From assembly GCF_027943255.1 (NCBI RefSeq), contig NC_072896.1, forward strand, positions 682,001 through 746,000: a stretch of 64,000 nucleotides of DNA, written 5' to 3'. The stretch's first letter is position 1, and every line of letters starts with the position of its first letter. The notes under the pieces were generated by a model that did no database searches, was not told where the DNA came from, and saw only the letters and a list, made by a program, of their open reading frames with translations. Positions 12,134 to 23,618 of this stretch are shown here, piece after piece. A program made the position numbers and the translations under genes. This stretch comes from Anastrepha obliqua (taxonomy: Eukaryota > Arthropoda > Insecta > Diptera > Tephritidae).

Positions 12134-12859
12134 GGGGGTATTCTGGTCTAGAAAATTGAAAAAATCAATTTTTTTTTTTGCATATTTTCAAAGCCTAGAC
12201 TTTCAAAAATATGCTCTTAAAAGGATTTTTCAAAATTCGAATTATTTTCGAAGCTACAACTATTTTAGTGACGTGGCAGCTAAACTGGTTTGAGGGGACG
12301 GCCGTAACTTTAAACGCGTGTTTCTCAAAACTCCTTTTGCTGAGGTGGTTGACACGATATCTGAAGTTCTATTTGACCGATCCCTTTGAAATTTGGTGAG
12401 AATATTTTTCATACATCTCTTTATCACTGGAGCCTTGGATATTGAAAAATTTTAATTTGAAGTATTTTTAAAAAATTCGTAAAGGTCAAAAAACAGGGGT
12501 AAAAAAAATTTTTTTTTTCAAGTAGGCGCCATTTTGTGAATTTTTATTTTTTTTTTTCGGCCGAGGCTCAAGATGTAGCGACATCTTTACTAATTAAGAA
12601 TTTTCTTTGTTTGTTCGATTTAGATCACTACAAGGGTTGGAATCATGTCAACCAGGGAGCACTGTTTGACTAGCAACCCCTACTTCACCGACCTGTCACT
12701 GGATGAATTTTTGACTTTTTTTTTTTTTAATTTTTTTTATATACCTTAAACATCAATAAATATTATATAAAAAAATGGATAGTAAAAATGTTTTTAATTT
12801 TTCATTTATCCTAGTTTGAAAAATACCCAAAAAGTAGGGCTCTAGACCAGAATACCCCC
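12134..12859. mobile_element. TTAA-flanked MITE, copy 1 (piggyBac-like target site)
   Basis: 726-bp non-coding element with perfect terminal inverted repeats GGGGGTATTCTGGTCTAGA at the left and its complement TCTAGACCAGAATACCCCC at the right, directly flanked on both sides by TTAA (12,130-12,133 and 12,860-12,863). A TTAA duplication is the hallmark of piggyBac transposition. The termini start GGGG rather than the CCC common in that superfamily, so assignment is tentative. The interior is AT-rich with T runs. It shares two blocks (ACGCGTGTTTCTCAAAACT at 12,314 and GACCGATCCCTTTGAAATTT at 12,375) with the element at 23,619-24,218, which lies in the opposite orientation. Confidence 0.8.
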
Positions 12860-12863
12860 TTAA

Positions 12864-13938
12864 GCAATAATTTAGTTATTTGTACCAATATTTGCAATTG
12901 TATGCGTATTAGCCATACAAACAGTTACAGTTGCAATTATGCTCTTCACCAGCATAAATGTTATGACAAAAACAGGATCCACAATAAATTTCAAATAGCC
13001 ACTCAGTTGTAGCTACGCACACAAACTCAGAATAAAATATTTTGTTGTTACGATTATTCCTCTGTGGCACTTATTGTTGTGGTATGAATTTTCAATAATT
13101 TGCATCCAATATTTGCCTGTTAAATGTTCTGTCAAGTAAACAACCACACGCTTTTGTTATGGCAATAGCCGTCTAATGCATCTCAATTTTGTACCTGGTC
13201 TAACTGGGTAATGTTGCTGGCAATTCCTGGATACTTCCCTCTGCTTTAAATTCCAATTGCAATCATAATTATGAACATTTGACAATTGTTTTGTGTGGTA
13301 TGTTCAATGGCTTCCAATTGTTTCTTGGTGGTTTGTCGAGCAGAATTGTTATTGCTGTTGGTTATGGTTTTGCGGTATCGATAACTCATTTGTTGAGGCG
13401 TCCGAAGGATAGGTATAGAATTGGATTAGAGTATTTCAAATATTTCGAACTCAATTTCTGCATTAGCAACATTCAGTTCTAGTGCTCCACTTAAGGTGTG
13501 CGATGCGCTCATCTGTATTCAAGATATATGTGAACATACATACAAGAAATTGACCAAATTACGAAATCAAATTTAGGTGTCACATTTGTTTCCTTTTCCT
13601 TATACCCGCATTTTACATTTCATGCGTGCACAGTAATGATGGAGCTGAAATGAGGAAATATTAAGTAATAACATACAAATATCTATTTAAGGAAGTAGCG
13701 CAATTTGCTTATTACTTCATTCGCCTGCCACATTTGACTGGACAAGTAGCTTGCTTATTGTTGGAATGCAACTAGCTGTGGCAAGAGCATGCTGATCCCG
13801 CTAAGAACAAGACCCTTCTCATAGAGTCTTCTAGAAGTAAAGCGCGAATCGATATTAATAAATATCAGAGCCGCGTATCTGCAATCTTCATTAGGCTTGA
13901 GAAACGAATAGTTTCTGCCAGCATCAACTACTTCGTAG
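12864..13938. other. No gene recognised
   Basis: Spacer without a supported gene. The 67-codon plus frame at 13,279 is uninformative. Confidence 0.5.
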
Positions 13939-14715
13939 CAGTGATGGTAAATGTAGGGAAAATTCCCTACATGTAGGGATATTTGTCGAAAAAGAAGGAC
14001 AGATTTTTTTGAATTCTGTAAATGTAGGAAATTTTCAAAAAGGACAGAAAAAATTTTACAATAGCGGGAAATATTAAAAAAGTTCATTTAAAATAAAAAG
14101 CCGCAGTAAGATTTCATGCCAGTATTTTTTTCCTTATGGCAGCATACTTTTAAAGCGTTAATACGGCAATATTGCCATTTTTTCTTCGTTAAAGCTAACG
14201 TGATTTTTTCTTCGCGCGAAAATTGTTTTCTATATTTATTTTTATATTTCAAATTTATATATTTTACAGAAATGAGCTCCTCCTTTTCGACTGACTCTTC
14301 GGAGGAGCACCAGGAAAAAAATTCAAGTATCGGAAACAAAAGTTCAATAACAAGTGGTTTAACGACGACAATTTTAGTGGCTGGTTGAAAGCTGTGGCTA
14401 ACGATCCATTCAAATGCAAATGCGCTGAGTGCGACAAAGTTTTGAACTGGGGCAATTCTGATTTGCAAAAGCACGCCGAAGCAAAAACGTACCAAAAAAA
14501 TATGAAGACAATAAAAAAGACGCCTAAAATAAACAGTTTTTTTTAAGAAAAGCCAAGTAAACCAAATGGTTCCAAAAATTTCGAAATACGATTTAGCATG
14601 TTCTTCGCTGAGCATAATGTCGCGCTGCAAGTGGTGGACCATTTTATCCCAATCTTAAAAGTAATCGTTCCGGATTCTGAAAAAATAGAAACTTTGTCTT
14701 GTTTTAAACAGAACT
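13939..14715 (+). pseudogene. hAT-like element remnant with BED-type zinc finger
   Basis: A possible hAT terminus CAGTGATGGTAAATGTAGGG lies at 13,939, followed by short inverted motifs and an AT-rich leader. A start at 14,273 gives MSSSFSTDSSEEHQEK. After one base is lost from an A run near 14,316 the frame continues KFKYRKQKFNNKWFNDD, WLKAVANDPFKCKCAECDKV and GNSDLQKHAEAKTYQKN, which is a BED-like finger (Cys pair, then His; the final His of the usual HxxxxH is Tyr here). A TAA at 14,544 interrupts it. The same frame resumes IRFSMFFAEHNVALQVVDHF and ends at 14,713. That block resembles the segment after the BED finger in hAT-derived proteins. The catalytic part and right terminus are not seen. 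Nonfunctional as it stands. Confidence 0.6.
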
Positions 14716-14719
14716 GAAT

Positions 14720-15266
14720 GTAATGAAAAAGTGTAATTTTTAGTCTTTTTGCTGAAGTTTTCTTCATATATGAGTTTATAATATAATAAATATGTGTATT
14801 TATATATATTTTTGAAATAAAATTTCTTATTAAAGTGTCTTATAAAGTGTCAAAATAGCACCAAGCCCAAAACTTAAACGTAGGGGAGCAGGTAGCGCAA
14901 AACACGGGATCAACTGTTTTGCTCCGCTCCAAACTACTTTTCGTTAGTGCTAGTAGAGCAGGGTAATGGAAAAAAATCAGTGCTCTCTGTAGTTGTAGCT
15001 GTAGCAAAAAACTGTGTGCCTACTAAGAAGCCATATCGACGCATAGCTGAGCTCCGCTTGAAAAAAATGCATGATTGTAACTAATTAATCTAAAAACTTC
15101 GGCGATGACCTCTACTTTCAATTATCTTCCGAAGCAGTAGATAAACTCATACTCCTCCACTGCTCATTAGCTCCGCGTTCTCCTCATTCTATAAAATACA
15201 TATAACAAAATCCAATTTAAGTGCAGCAATAGAAAAACCTAAACCGGGTTTTGAACGAAATGTTAG
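14720..15266. other. No gene recognised
   Basis: Spacer containing several GCTCCGC and GAGC motifs in both orientations (14,883-15,180). They may be ends of a decayed DNA element, but no clean terminal repeat or target duplication is visible. Confidence 0.4.
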
Positions 15267-15268
15267 TA

Positions 15269-15871
15269 CAGTAGGTTCTGTTTTTATGCGGTAGATACGT
15301 TCCGCAAGAAACAGCATAAAAAAACAGTATAAAAAAAGCTACTAGTTCTATAGTAAAACTATAGATACGTTTCAAATACTAAAACCGCATAAATCTGAAA
15401 TAATGTAATAAAATCGCATAAAAAAGGGCACTAGTCCCATATTATAACTATAGATACGTTCCATAGACCGCATGAATCTGAAATAATTAAATAAAATCGC
15501 ATAAACAAAATATTGTATTTTTGAAAATTATATCTTTATTTAAGAAACGTCAGAATCGAAAAATAAATTTAAGTCAGAAATAGAATCAGACAATACCCAC
15601 ATGTTGCGCTTCGTTTAGGATTTGGCGTAAAATCACTTTCGTCACTTGAGGGAATGTACACGTCTGATCTAGATAGTTATGCAGGCGGTTCCATACTTGC
15701 AGGGTTAGCATTTCTGATGTAATCTGTGATGAGTTTTTGCTTAGCTGGTTTAGAATCTTGTTTATATGTACAATTCCCGATAGGTCGACATGCATTTTGT
15801 AATTAAAAAAAAAAAACCCGCACTATTTCAAAATCGCATAAAAAAAAGCCGCATAAAAACAGAACCTACTG
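15269..15871 (-). mobile_element. pogo/Tigger-like MITE, copy 1
   Basis: 603-bp element flanked by TA. Perfect terminal inverted repeats of 23 bp start CAGTAGGTTCTGTTTTTATG at 15,269 and end with the complement at 15,871, followed by subterminal GCATAAAAA repeats. Inside, the minus strand from 15,795 encodes MHVDLSGIVHINKILNQLSK and SEMLTLQVWNRLHNYLDQT, then goes out of frame relative to copy 2 at 19.35 kb. TA target, a CAGT-type terminus and an acidic C-terminal tail (seen in copy 2) fit the pogo/Tigger group of Tc1/mariner; this is inference. It has no catalytic domain and is a deletion derivative. Confidence 0.8.
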
Positions 15872-15880
15872 TATATGCTT

Positions 15881-16087
15881 CTAAGTTTTCAAGATAATTT
15901 TTTTACTTAAATGAAAATTAACTTCCTCATCGGATATTAAAAAACCATGTAGGCATTGTCCTTTTGGGAAGAGTGAATCAAAAAACTCTACATTTGCCTG
16001 TTTACCTAGGGCGAACTTGGAATTATCGCAGACGATAGGAAAATTAATATGTAAGTACCTAAGTACTTTTAAAAGTAAGACCCGCAA
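15881..16087 (-). pseudogene. Unidentified protein-like fragment
   Basis: A 68-codon minus-strand frame with protein-like composition, including YLHINFPIVCDNSKFALGKQ and FFDSLFPKGQCLHGFLISDE. I do not recognise the family. It sits between the pogo-like MITE and an RT fragment, so TE origin is likely. Chance cannot be excluded at this length. Confidence 0.25.
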
Positions 16088-16133
16088 GCAATAGCTGAAA
16101 TACCCTATTCGACACTATTAAACGCAGTACAAT

Positions 16134-16907
16134 TTGGCCAGAGGCACTACTTGGTTTCTCACCAGGCAACTTGAGGACTTGGACTTTGCTGACGATATTT
16201 GTCTGCTACCGCACAAGTTGACCGATATGCAAGGCGGACTAACTAGTAACGCTGGCACGCAAAGTCGGGTTGGAAGTAAACGTGGCAAAAACCAAGGCAT
16301 TGAGAATCAACCACACCAAAAATAACTCGTAATGATGGATGGCATGGAAGTGGAATTCGTTGATAGTTTCTGCTACTTGGGCTGCTCTATAGCAGCGGAC
16401 GGCGGGGCAGAGGAAGACGTCTACAACAAATTGAGCAAGGCAAGGGCTGTATTCGGGCGCTTATGGAAAATTTGGGCAACCTTGCAAATTTCCAGAAACA
16501 CCAAGCGCAGGATATTCAACGCATGTGCCACGACGTTATATAGAAGTGTAACCTGGCTTGTCGCAATGAAGTGCTTGTCAGAAGCTTCAATGCTTTTCCA
16601 ACAAATGCTTGAGGATAATATCCAGAATATTTTGGCCCAACCTAATAAGTAACGTGGAACTCTGGAGACAAACGAACGAGGAGCCCAACTTACATCGTCT
16701 AACACGCCGGAAATGCAGTTGGATAGGCTTCGTTCTTAGAAAGCTAATTCAAAGCATCACAATAATGACCCTATCCTGTTTGTCATGTCATTCATAAACG
16801 CAAGCAGGGGCAATTCTAAGGCAATAGCCTGTAACCGCGTATGTTGGAGAAGCCCTGTAGAAGTCCTATGCTCCTTAAAGGAGTAATCACAAAAAAAAAA
16901 AAAAAAC
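16134..16907 (+). pseudogene. RTE-like reverse transcriptase 3' fragment
   Basis: Decayed C-terminal half of a non-LTR reverse transcriptase, plus strand, in at least three frames. Seen in order: the catalytic box LDFADDICLLPHKLTDMQ near 16,175, FVDSFCYLGCSIAADGG near 16,355, KARAVFGRLWKIWATLQISR, RRIFNACATTLYRSVTWLV, then after a frameshift near 16,610 IFWPNLISNVELWRQTNEEP and RRKCSWIGFVLRK, and finally ACNRVCWRSPVEVLCSLKE with a stop at 16,884. An A-rich tail follows (16,892-16,907). The layout (FADD box, YLG, WPN.ISN.LW, WIG, terminal NRVRW block) is that of the RTE/BovB assemblage and differs from the YGAEAW family at 2.2 kb. Endonuclease and fingers are missing. Confidence 0.75.
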
Positions 16908-16909
16908 AT

Positions 16910-18827
16910 AAGTACATATGGAATGAGTTGAAAATACGATCTAGACCGAAGTATTATGTTATCGTCGCTTTGGGATTTATTCAAGAAACTTTATTATGAA
17001 ATTATATTTTCAATTTAATTTCAAATATTGCAGCCTTCAATCTGGATTCAAATACAAAAGCAGTGTACAAATGGCTTCAAACATTTCCTTATTTATCATT
17101 CCACATAAAATGAATACAAAGCTAGTGCTACCAATCATGAAAGGCAAAGCCACATGCGCATACACACATTCCTGGTTTTCATTACAAATTTCCATGCAAT
17201 TTTCATAACGCCGTGATACTTGCAGGAACTTATTAAATTAGACTTCAGCTATTTCTGTATGCAAGGAAATTTTCCTAAAAGATGCAGGCCATAAATCAAA
17301 GAGCAGCAGCAACGGCAGCTGGATAAGGATAACGGAATGCATTTGACAGAGGAAATCCAAGATGCTCGTAGTCTACATCGTCGATGCTTATTTACAACTG
17401 CTTGCACTTACACTCATACGTAGAAGGACATATAGGATATGCATGTGTGAGTGGAGGAGAATTGAATTTCTTCTGGGTGTATACAACTTGTAATTACTGC
17501 TGTGCAACCGCAACTATTACCAGCATTACTTGTGTGTGTAGTGGTCACCGGCCAATGACTGTTAATTAAAAACAACTATAATAACTAAAGGGGATCATAT
17601 GCACACACACTTGCAAGCACATTTTTAGCTGCTCATGTGTGTAAAATAATCTTCATAGCTACGTGGGCATGTTGATGTGGATGTTCTTTTCTCCGATTAC
17701 CCTGTGTGCAGTGTGGCTTACTTATTTATGTCTGTAATTTGGCTATATATCGGGTATTATACTTCGAGAAGTTACTTATATTTAATTGCTCTCATTGCCT
17801 CTCTCTGTAATTGAGTTAATTTAATGGCAAGAAAATAGATTCCGAGGACGCATACACATACACACGCATACTCATGTGTGCGAGTATAATTTAATACTTG
17901 TGTTAATTAATGCTGGCCGCATCTAACTGATTTACTTCATATTTACTTTATATTTGCTTGACTTATTTGGGGTTTCGGAAATGCTGCTAAATTAGTTGTC
18001 AAAGCATTGATGAAATGCTAAAATGCCAGAATTAGATGATTTCGAAAACGACGTACAATAAGTTTTAATGATTTGAAAGATTTAGCAACAAAAACTGTCA
18101 ACTATATGTTTCTAAAGAATTACCCTAAGTATTTACGCAATACCTTAATGAATATTTGAAGGTTGGGCTTTCATTAAGAAAATCTATTTGCAAACGAAAG
18201 TTTCCACAGTTATGTGAATGTGGCTAAAGCTAATTATTTTCTTTATCATATTAAGTTTTTAATTTTCTTCTTATCAATTTTGTATTTTGGAGTGGCTTGG
18301 AGGATAACTGCAAGTTTGTTAAATTACTGAGATAATTTACTGCAAATTAAAGCCCCTGAGCAAAGAAAACTTTGATTTAATGCCTAAAATCTGTTGATTG
18401 GTCGTGCATTCAAAAAAGGTGATTTTGGTACCACATGACAGTGTGGAAGGTTTAGTTGCACGTTCTCGAATATGAGTAAAAAAGATCGTGAAGGATGATC
18501 GTGAAGGATGCTGGTAATAGAGCCGTAATATAAGAAGAGTGCCAAAATTGCGTGCTGGGAATAATATAAGGCGAAATAAGATGCTATTCCTATTGACCTT
18601 TTAGCTTTTAAGTTTCCCAGTTTTCAGTTTGACTCCATTTTCATTTTCAGTTGCGCTTTTCTTCAACTGAATATACAGTGACGAACGCATAATGATTTGC
18701 TTTAATTATTTAGAATGCTTTTCGAATTAGAATTTTTTATTATTTTTTGAAGTATTTCTCGTCCCATAACCAAACCAAATAAATACTTTAAGCATTTTTT
18801 AGAAACTTTCCGCGTACGCAGGAATAT
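16910..18827. other. No gene recognised
   Basis: AT-rich spacer with CA/TG-rich runs (17,850-17,890) and a short tandem duplication of GATCGTGAAGGAT at about 18,485-18,511. No gene supported. Confidence 0.5.
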
Positions 18828-18828
18828 A

Positions 18829-19050
18829 CAGTGTACTTTCTCCTAAAGGATACCTCCCCGAGGAGAATTTTTTACGTATATACCAGAAATCCTTAAACAC
18901 ATCTTTATATTTTTTCTCTTGAGCGGACAATCCTCCCATAACACGTTAAACTCCCATAACATATTAATAACTTTTTTTTAAATTTTTACATAAGCTGACA
19001 TCTCCCATAAGCGGGAAATTTTTTAGTTCTGAGGTGTGTACTATTAACAT
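18829..19050. mobile_element. Possible small pogo-like MITE
   Basis: CAGTGTACTTTCTCCTAAAG at 18,829 is followed by repeated CTCCCATAA and CTCC motifs on the way to CTCCCATAAGCGGGAAA and TGTGTACTATTA near 19,047. Repeated CTCCYATAA blocks near both ends are typical of pogo/Tigger-type termini, but the terminal repeats are imperfect, so limits and identity are weak. Confidence 0.3.
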
Positions 19051-19178
19051 GAAATTTTAGTACAGGGTTGCCCATATTCGACGGACCTATGTGTTTTTTT
19101 CTAAATCAAAGAAAAACACACTTTTTTTGATGTTGACGATAATAATCATTTTATTTGGTTCAAGTAGATTTTTTGACA

Positions 19179-20367
19179 TCACTTTTTGAATATAATATCT
19201 CTCAAATGGCCGCCTTGAGCCTGTACGGCGTATTGTGCCCGTTTTGCAGCATTTCCCATAGTTTTAGCTAACATTTCGGCTGGAATAGCGGCTATTTCCT
19301 CACGGATGTTGTTCTTGAGCTCTTCTATGGTCTTTGGCTTATTAATACAGTTTTTATGCGGCTTTTTTTATGCGATTTTGAAATAGTGCGGTTTTTTTTT
19401 AATTAAAAAATGCATGTCGACCTATCGGGAATTGTACATATAAACATGATTCTAAGCCAGCTAAGCAAAAACTCATCACAGATTACATCAGAAATGCTAA
19501 CCCTGCAAGTATGGAACCGCCTGCATAACTATTTAGATCGGACGTACATTTCCTCAAGTGACGAAAGTGATTTTACGTCAAATCCTAAACGAATGCGCAA
19601 CATGTGGGTATTGTCTGATTCTATTTCTGACTTAAATTTATTTTTTGATTCTGACGTTTCTTAAATAAAGATATAATTTTCAAAAATACAATATTTTGTT
19701 TGTGCGATTTTATTTAATTATTTCAGATTCATGCGGTTCTTAGCACTTTTGAAACGTATCTATAGTTTTACTATAGAACTGGTAGCTTTTTTTATGCTGT
19801 TTTTATGCTGTTTCTTGCGGAACGTATCTACCGCATAAAAACAGAATCTACTGTATATCCCCACAAGAAGAAGTCAGGTGGCGTTAAATCGGGCAAGCGC
19901 GGTGGCCAGTCAAAATCGCCATTTTTCGACATCAAACGACGAGGAAACAATTTCTTCAAAAAATCGATTGTGGTGCGAACTGTGTGTGGTGGAGCGCCGT
20001 CTTGTTGAAACCAGAACTGTCGACGAATAATTGGCATCACAAAAGTGGTTATCACATCGCGATAACGCTCTGATTGACGGTAACAGCTTGACCATCTTCA
20101 TTTTCGAAGAAAAACGGCCCAATAATTGTTTTCGCACTAACGCCGCACCAAACAGTGACTTTTTCGTCGTAAAGAGGTACTTCTTGAATTTCGTGAGGAT
20201 TTTCAGTGGCGTGAATAGGGCAATTTTGCTTGTTTACCATCCCATTCAATAAGAAATGAGCCTCATCGGACATGATGATTTTGTTCTTCTTCTTCTTCTT
20301 TTGACTTCTTTTGTTGAATGTAAATTTCCACAATTTGGGAGCGCTCACGTGGCGTGTACTGTTCCAT
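19179..20367 (-). pseudogene. Mariner D,D41D transposase, broken
   Basis: Start at 20,367 gives MEQYTPRERSQIVEIYIQQK. A deletion within a GAA-repeat junction near 20,290 then joins this to KIIMSDEAHFLLNGMVNKQN in another frame, removing most of the DNA-binding domain. Catalytic regions visible: SDEAHF, FWFQQDGAPPHT and WPPRLPDLTPPDFFLWGY. There are 36 residues from the second Asp to the PD and 41 to the following D, the D,D41D spacing described for the rosa group in Ceratitis. The reading is cut by the nested MITE after FFLWGY; beyond it the C-terminus resumes at 19,345 as INKPKTIEELKNNIREEIAA and ends at 19,179. It cannot make active transposase. Confidence 0.82.
19348..19853 (+). mobile_element. 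pogo/Tigger-like MITE, copy 2, nested in mariner
   Basis: Second copy of the 15,269-15,871 family, inverted relative to it and inserted at TA (19,346-19,347 and 19,854-19,855). The left terminus lacks nine bases inside the repeat (CAG directly followed by TTTTTATGCGG); the right end is CCGCATAAAAACAGAATCTA then CTG. An 84-codon frame at 19,410-19,664 reads MHVDLSGIVHINMILSQLSK, SEMLTLQVWNRLHNYLDRT, SSSDESDFTSNPKR and the acidic end SDSISDLNLFFDSDVS, followed by AATAAAG. It looks like the last exon-like piece of a transposase whose catalytic part was deleted. Confidence 0.82.
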
Positions 20368-20483
20368 GGTAAAAATCTGGTTGGACTGACGCTTCCAACG
20401 CGGTATGCCATTAAGCGATCTGACGTCTCTGTCAAAAGATACAGGGTTGCCAGATGGGTCCGTCGAATATGGGCAACCCTGTA

Positions 20484-23400
20484 GTAAAAGTGCAAGTTTT
20501 ATTTAGTTAAAAAACACTTTGATTTTTAATTAGGCTTAAAAAAAATTAAATCTAGTTTTCATTAATTGCGCTTGTTATATGAAAAAAGCGCAAGAGTCGC
20601 AAGAAAATATTTTTTTTAAATCAGCGGGGTTTTTTAGCTTCAAAATACTTGCACTTCATTATACCAAAAATCAATGGCTATAAAACTACGTTCCGGTTAA
20701 AAAATAAAAAAACTCAAAGATATTGCACGATGGAGAGAATATTGAGGTGGCGCCTATCGTGGTCCCGTCACCTTACTCTCAGCGAATTTGACAATCAGCT
20801 GATTTTCCTGACGTCAGTGATAAGTGTGACCAGATTACCAATTTCGTAACTTGATTTAGCATTTGCTTTGTTCTCCAGCCTCGAAGTTCTAGTTCTCTCT
20901 TCCTGGCATTTTTCTAGCCTCTTCTAATTAAAATGTGATGTTTATAATGATGTAAAATTAATTTTTTTATATTAAAATTTGGTGTTGGTGATTATTCATG
21001 TGGTATTTGCCCGTGTGTTAAGCAGGCCGCAGAGGCGAAAGAAATGGAAACAACCGGTTGAAAACTCAATTGTTCGTTGCTGAGTGAACATGGAACGCAG
21101 AGAAAATTAAAGCCATGTATCGTATTTATTTGTGCGTGAAAAGAATGGAGGAGAAAAGAGAAAAAAATACATTCAATTTGGGTGGAGGACTGGTTTAGAA
21201 GGCGAAATGAGCTTTCGCATTTAAATTTTTATTTATTTCTGCACTCAGTTATGCTCGCCACTGTATGCACGATTATTTCGTCTTCCTGGTTTGATATCGG
21301 CGCACTGTGGTTTTAATGGTTGGATGCCTTCAAAGAAATAATTTTATATTATGAACTTCATTTTGTCTATATACAATACAACAACTTCCTCTACTTATTT
21401 ATCTACTGCTAATCAATTTACCATGACACTGAGCTACCATTTCACTACCAAATTCACTTACGAAGTTTTATGTTTTAATTAAATTAATTCAAATGGGAAA
21501 AGTCATCCCCCCACAGCTCTTAAATCTGTAGCTAAGATCGTTGCGCAGAGACTAGATGCTATACATTTTTAATATTCATTATTAAAAAATGTCTCAGTTA
21601 TGTCCTTGACGTCTTTCATTCCGCTTAATGCAACGTGCACTGGAGCTTATTAAATGCCAGTTTACATAAGTCGTAACTGCAAGACTTGCTTTTCAGGAAA
21701 AAACCTTGAAGGTTGAAGGCGTAAAAACTGATTCCGCTTGAGCTGGTATTCACCACGCGATGTTTGAAACGCAACTTTACAGATGCCAAATATAGTGAAA
21801 GCGCCACTAGATAGAAAGAGACGAAGAAGTTTTTGTCGACCCGCTTAAGGACCTTGAAATGTTGCCATTCAAGGGAGAGACTTGCTGCATCTATTAATAT
21901 ACGTGCACATATTCAAGGGAGTGGGAAGGAAGTGTTAGTGTGCAAAATATTTTAATATTCATATGTATACAAGTAAATATGTAAGAGTATGTTAAATACC
22001 GCTTGTCAATTCAAGATGTCGCACTTGAAGACAGGACCGAGGACCAAAGAGGAAATGGAAAGAGGCTGAGGAAACAAGTTTCGCCGCAACCGCAAGACGA
22101 GTGAAAGTTAAGACCACAGCACAAACAGTCAAGCACGTGAACACCTACGCAGTAATAAGGATGCAATTATGCACCCAAGCCTACACCTCTCACATGCAAA
22201 TACTGTCTTTAATGTATTGCTGTAATGCGTTGCAATTAAAATAGCAGTGAATCTTCTGAGGTGGTGCGAATGTCAAGTTGGCATGAAACATAATGAGTGG
22301 AAATGAAATCAAGGTGAGTCGTTCAACTCAATTGTAAAAGCGTTGAAGCGCTGACACGTCGTGCTGACGTGCGCGGGTGAGCGAGAGAGAAAAAGAGATA
22401 GATAAGGTGACGGCGAAAGCGATGCGCAATGTGAGTTCGAGTATGCAATGACGCAAGGGAATCACTAAAAAATACTTTGCATGTAATAGCATGCAATACG
22501 TCAGCAGTTAATAAATATAAGTGCATGTGTATTTGTATCCTGAGGTATTTCGGAATCTCAAGGTTTGCTTGCATGCTATGGGAGAGTTCACCACTTTTAT
22601 AATCTGAAGTGTAAGTCGTATAAAATTAAAAAAAAAAAATAGAAAGCGGAGGGAATCAAAGGAAATCAAATCAGGTGAAAAAATAAACGAGTAAGTAAAG
22701 TGTTAAGAAATTTAATTGTATCGCGGCGATAGTCATAAAATTTAATTGTAAAGCCATGAAAATTATAGAATTTAATTTAAAAGAAATTTCACAGCAATTC
22801 TCACCATTTTCCTACTCATCTCCGCCAGATATTTTAATATATGGAGGCGAATAGAAAGTGGGCGGGTGATGCTGTAGATTTTCATTGTGTACAAACGCCT
22901 CGCATATTCCTCGTCATCATGACAGCCACGCTACTAATAATACTTCCTGTATTGCGTTTTTGCGCGAACAAGAAAATTTTCTACATTTTCATGCTTCCTT
23001 TCATTAATTTTTTTCCAACGCTTATCTTTCCTTTCTGAATTCGCTACGCAGGCTTTCTGAGCTCATATTATTTAATTTGCGCTGCGTTAATTTGAAAATT
23101 TTTACGCTTTAATGCATTAATTGGCTTCTAGCACCAGATGCCGCAGCCATACAAATTATGTCGAGCCGAAAGAGTGAATCTCTTAAGATGTGCGTGCCCA
23201 AAAGTGCGTGAAGATACTAAATATTTTTAGAGCCGCGCAATTGTAGCATTTTCTGAGCAAATAAGATTTTGTGCGACGGGCTTGGGTTACAAGTTTGTGG
23301 AGGGTGGAGAGGATGGGCATTGCATGCGAATATTTTTACCCCGGTCTGGTGGCGATTGTCTTCTAAAATTGTTTGCATTTAAGAGATTTTTTTTTTCATT

Positions 23401-23614
23401 TATTTAATGAGGAGATACATCATTAAAAAGTTGATGCCCCACAGCGTATCAAACATCGTATGTCCTAGCTTTTAGTTAAATAGCGGTCTATGTATAAGAT
23501 TTTCCGCGTGACTATGTGAAACAGCAAAAATAAATAAGAGCTTATGGTGGACTAAAGGCATCCGAAAATTTGTCACCATGCAGAACACGAAATGAAATCC
23601 TCTCCTTCAGCGAT
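20484..23614. other. No gene recognised
   Basis: Spacer. Two weak points only: AGTGTGACCA at about 20,824 resembles the reverse of the fly core-promoter motif 1, and an ATG at 22,292 runs seven codons into a good donor AAG/GTGAGT at 22,313. Neither is supported by a longer frame. Confidence 0.45.
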
Positions 23615-23618
23615 TTAA

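Larger units (their letters stand above)
19063..20481 (-). mobile_element. D,D41D mariner (rosa-like), interrupted and internally deleted
   Basis: Element with 25-bp perfect terminal inverted repeats starting CAGGGTTGCCCATATTCGAC, at 19,063 and reversed from 20,481, flanked by TA on both sides. The total of 1,419 bp includes a nested 506-bp pogo-like MITE at 19,348-19,853, so the mariner itself is about 913 bp, shorter than a full 1.3-kb copy because of an internal deletion in the transposase gene. Confidence 0.88.
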
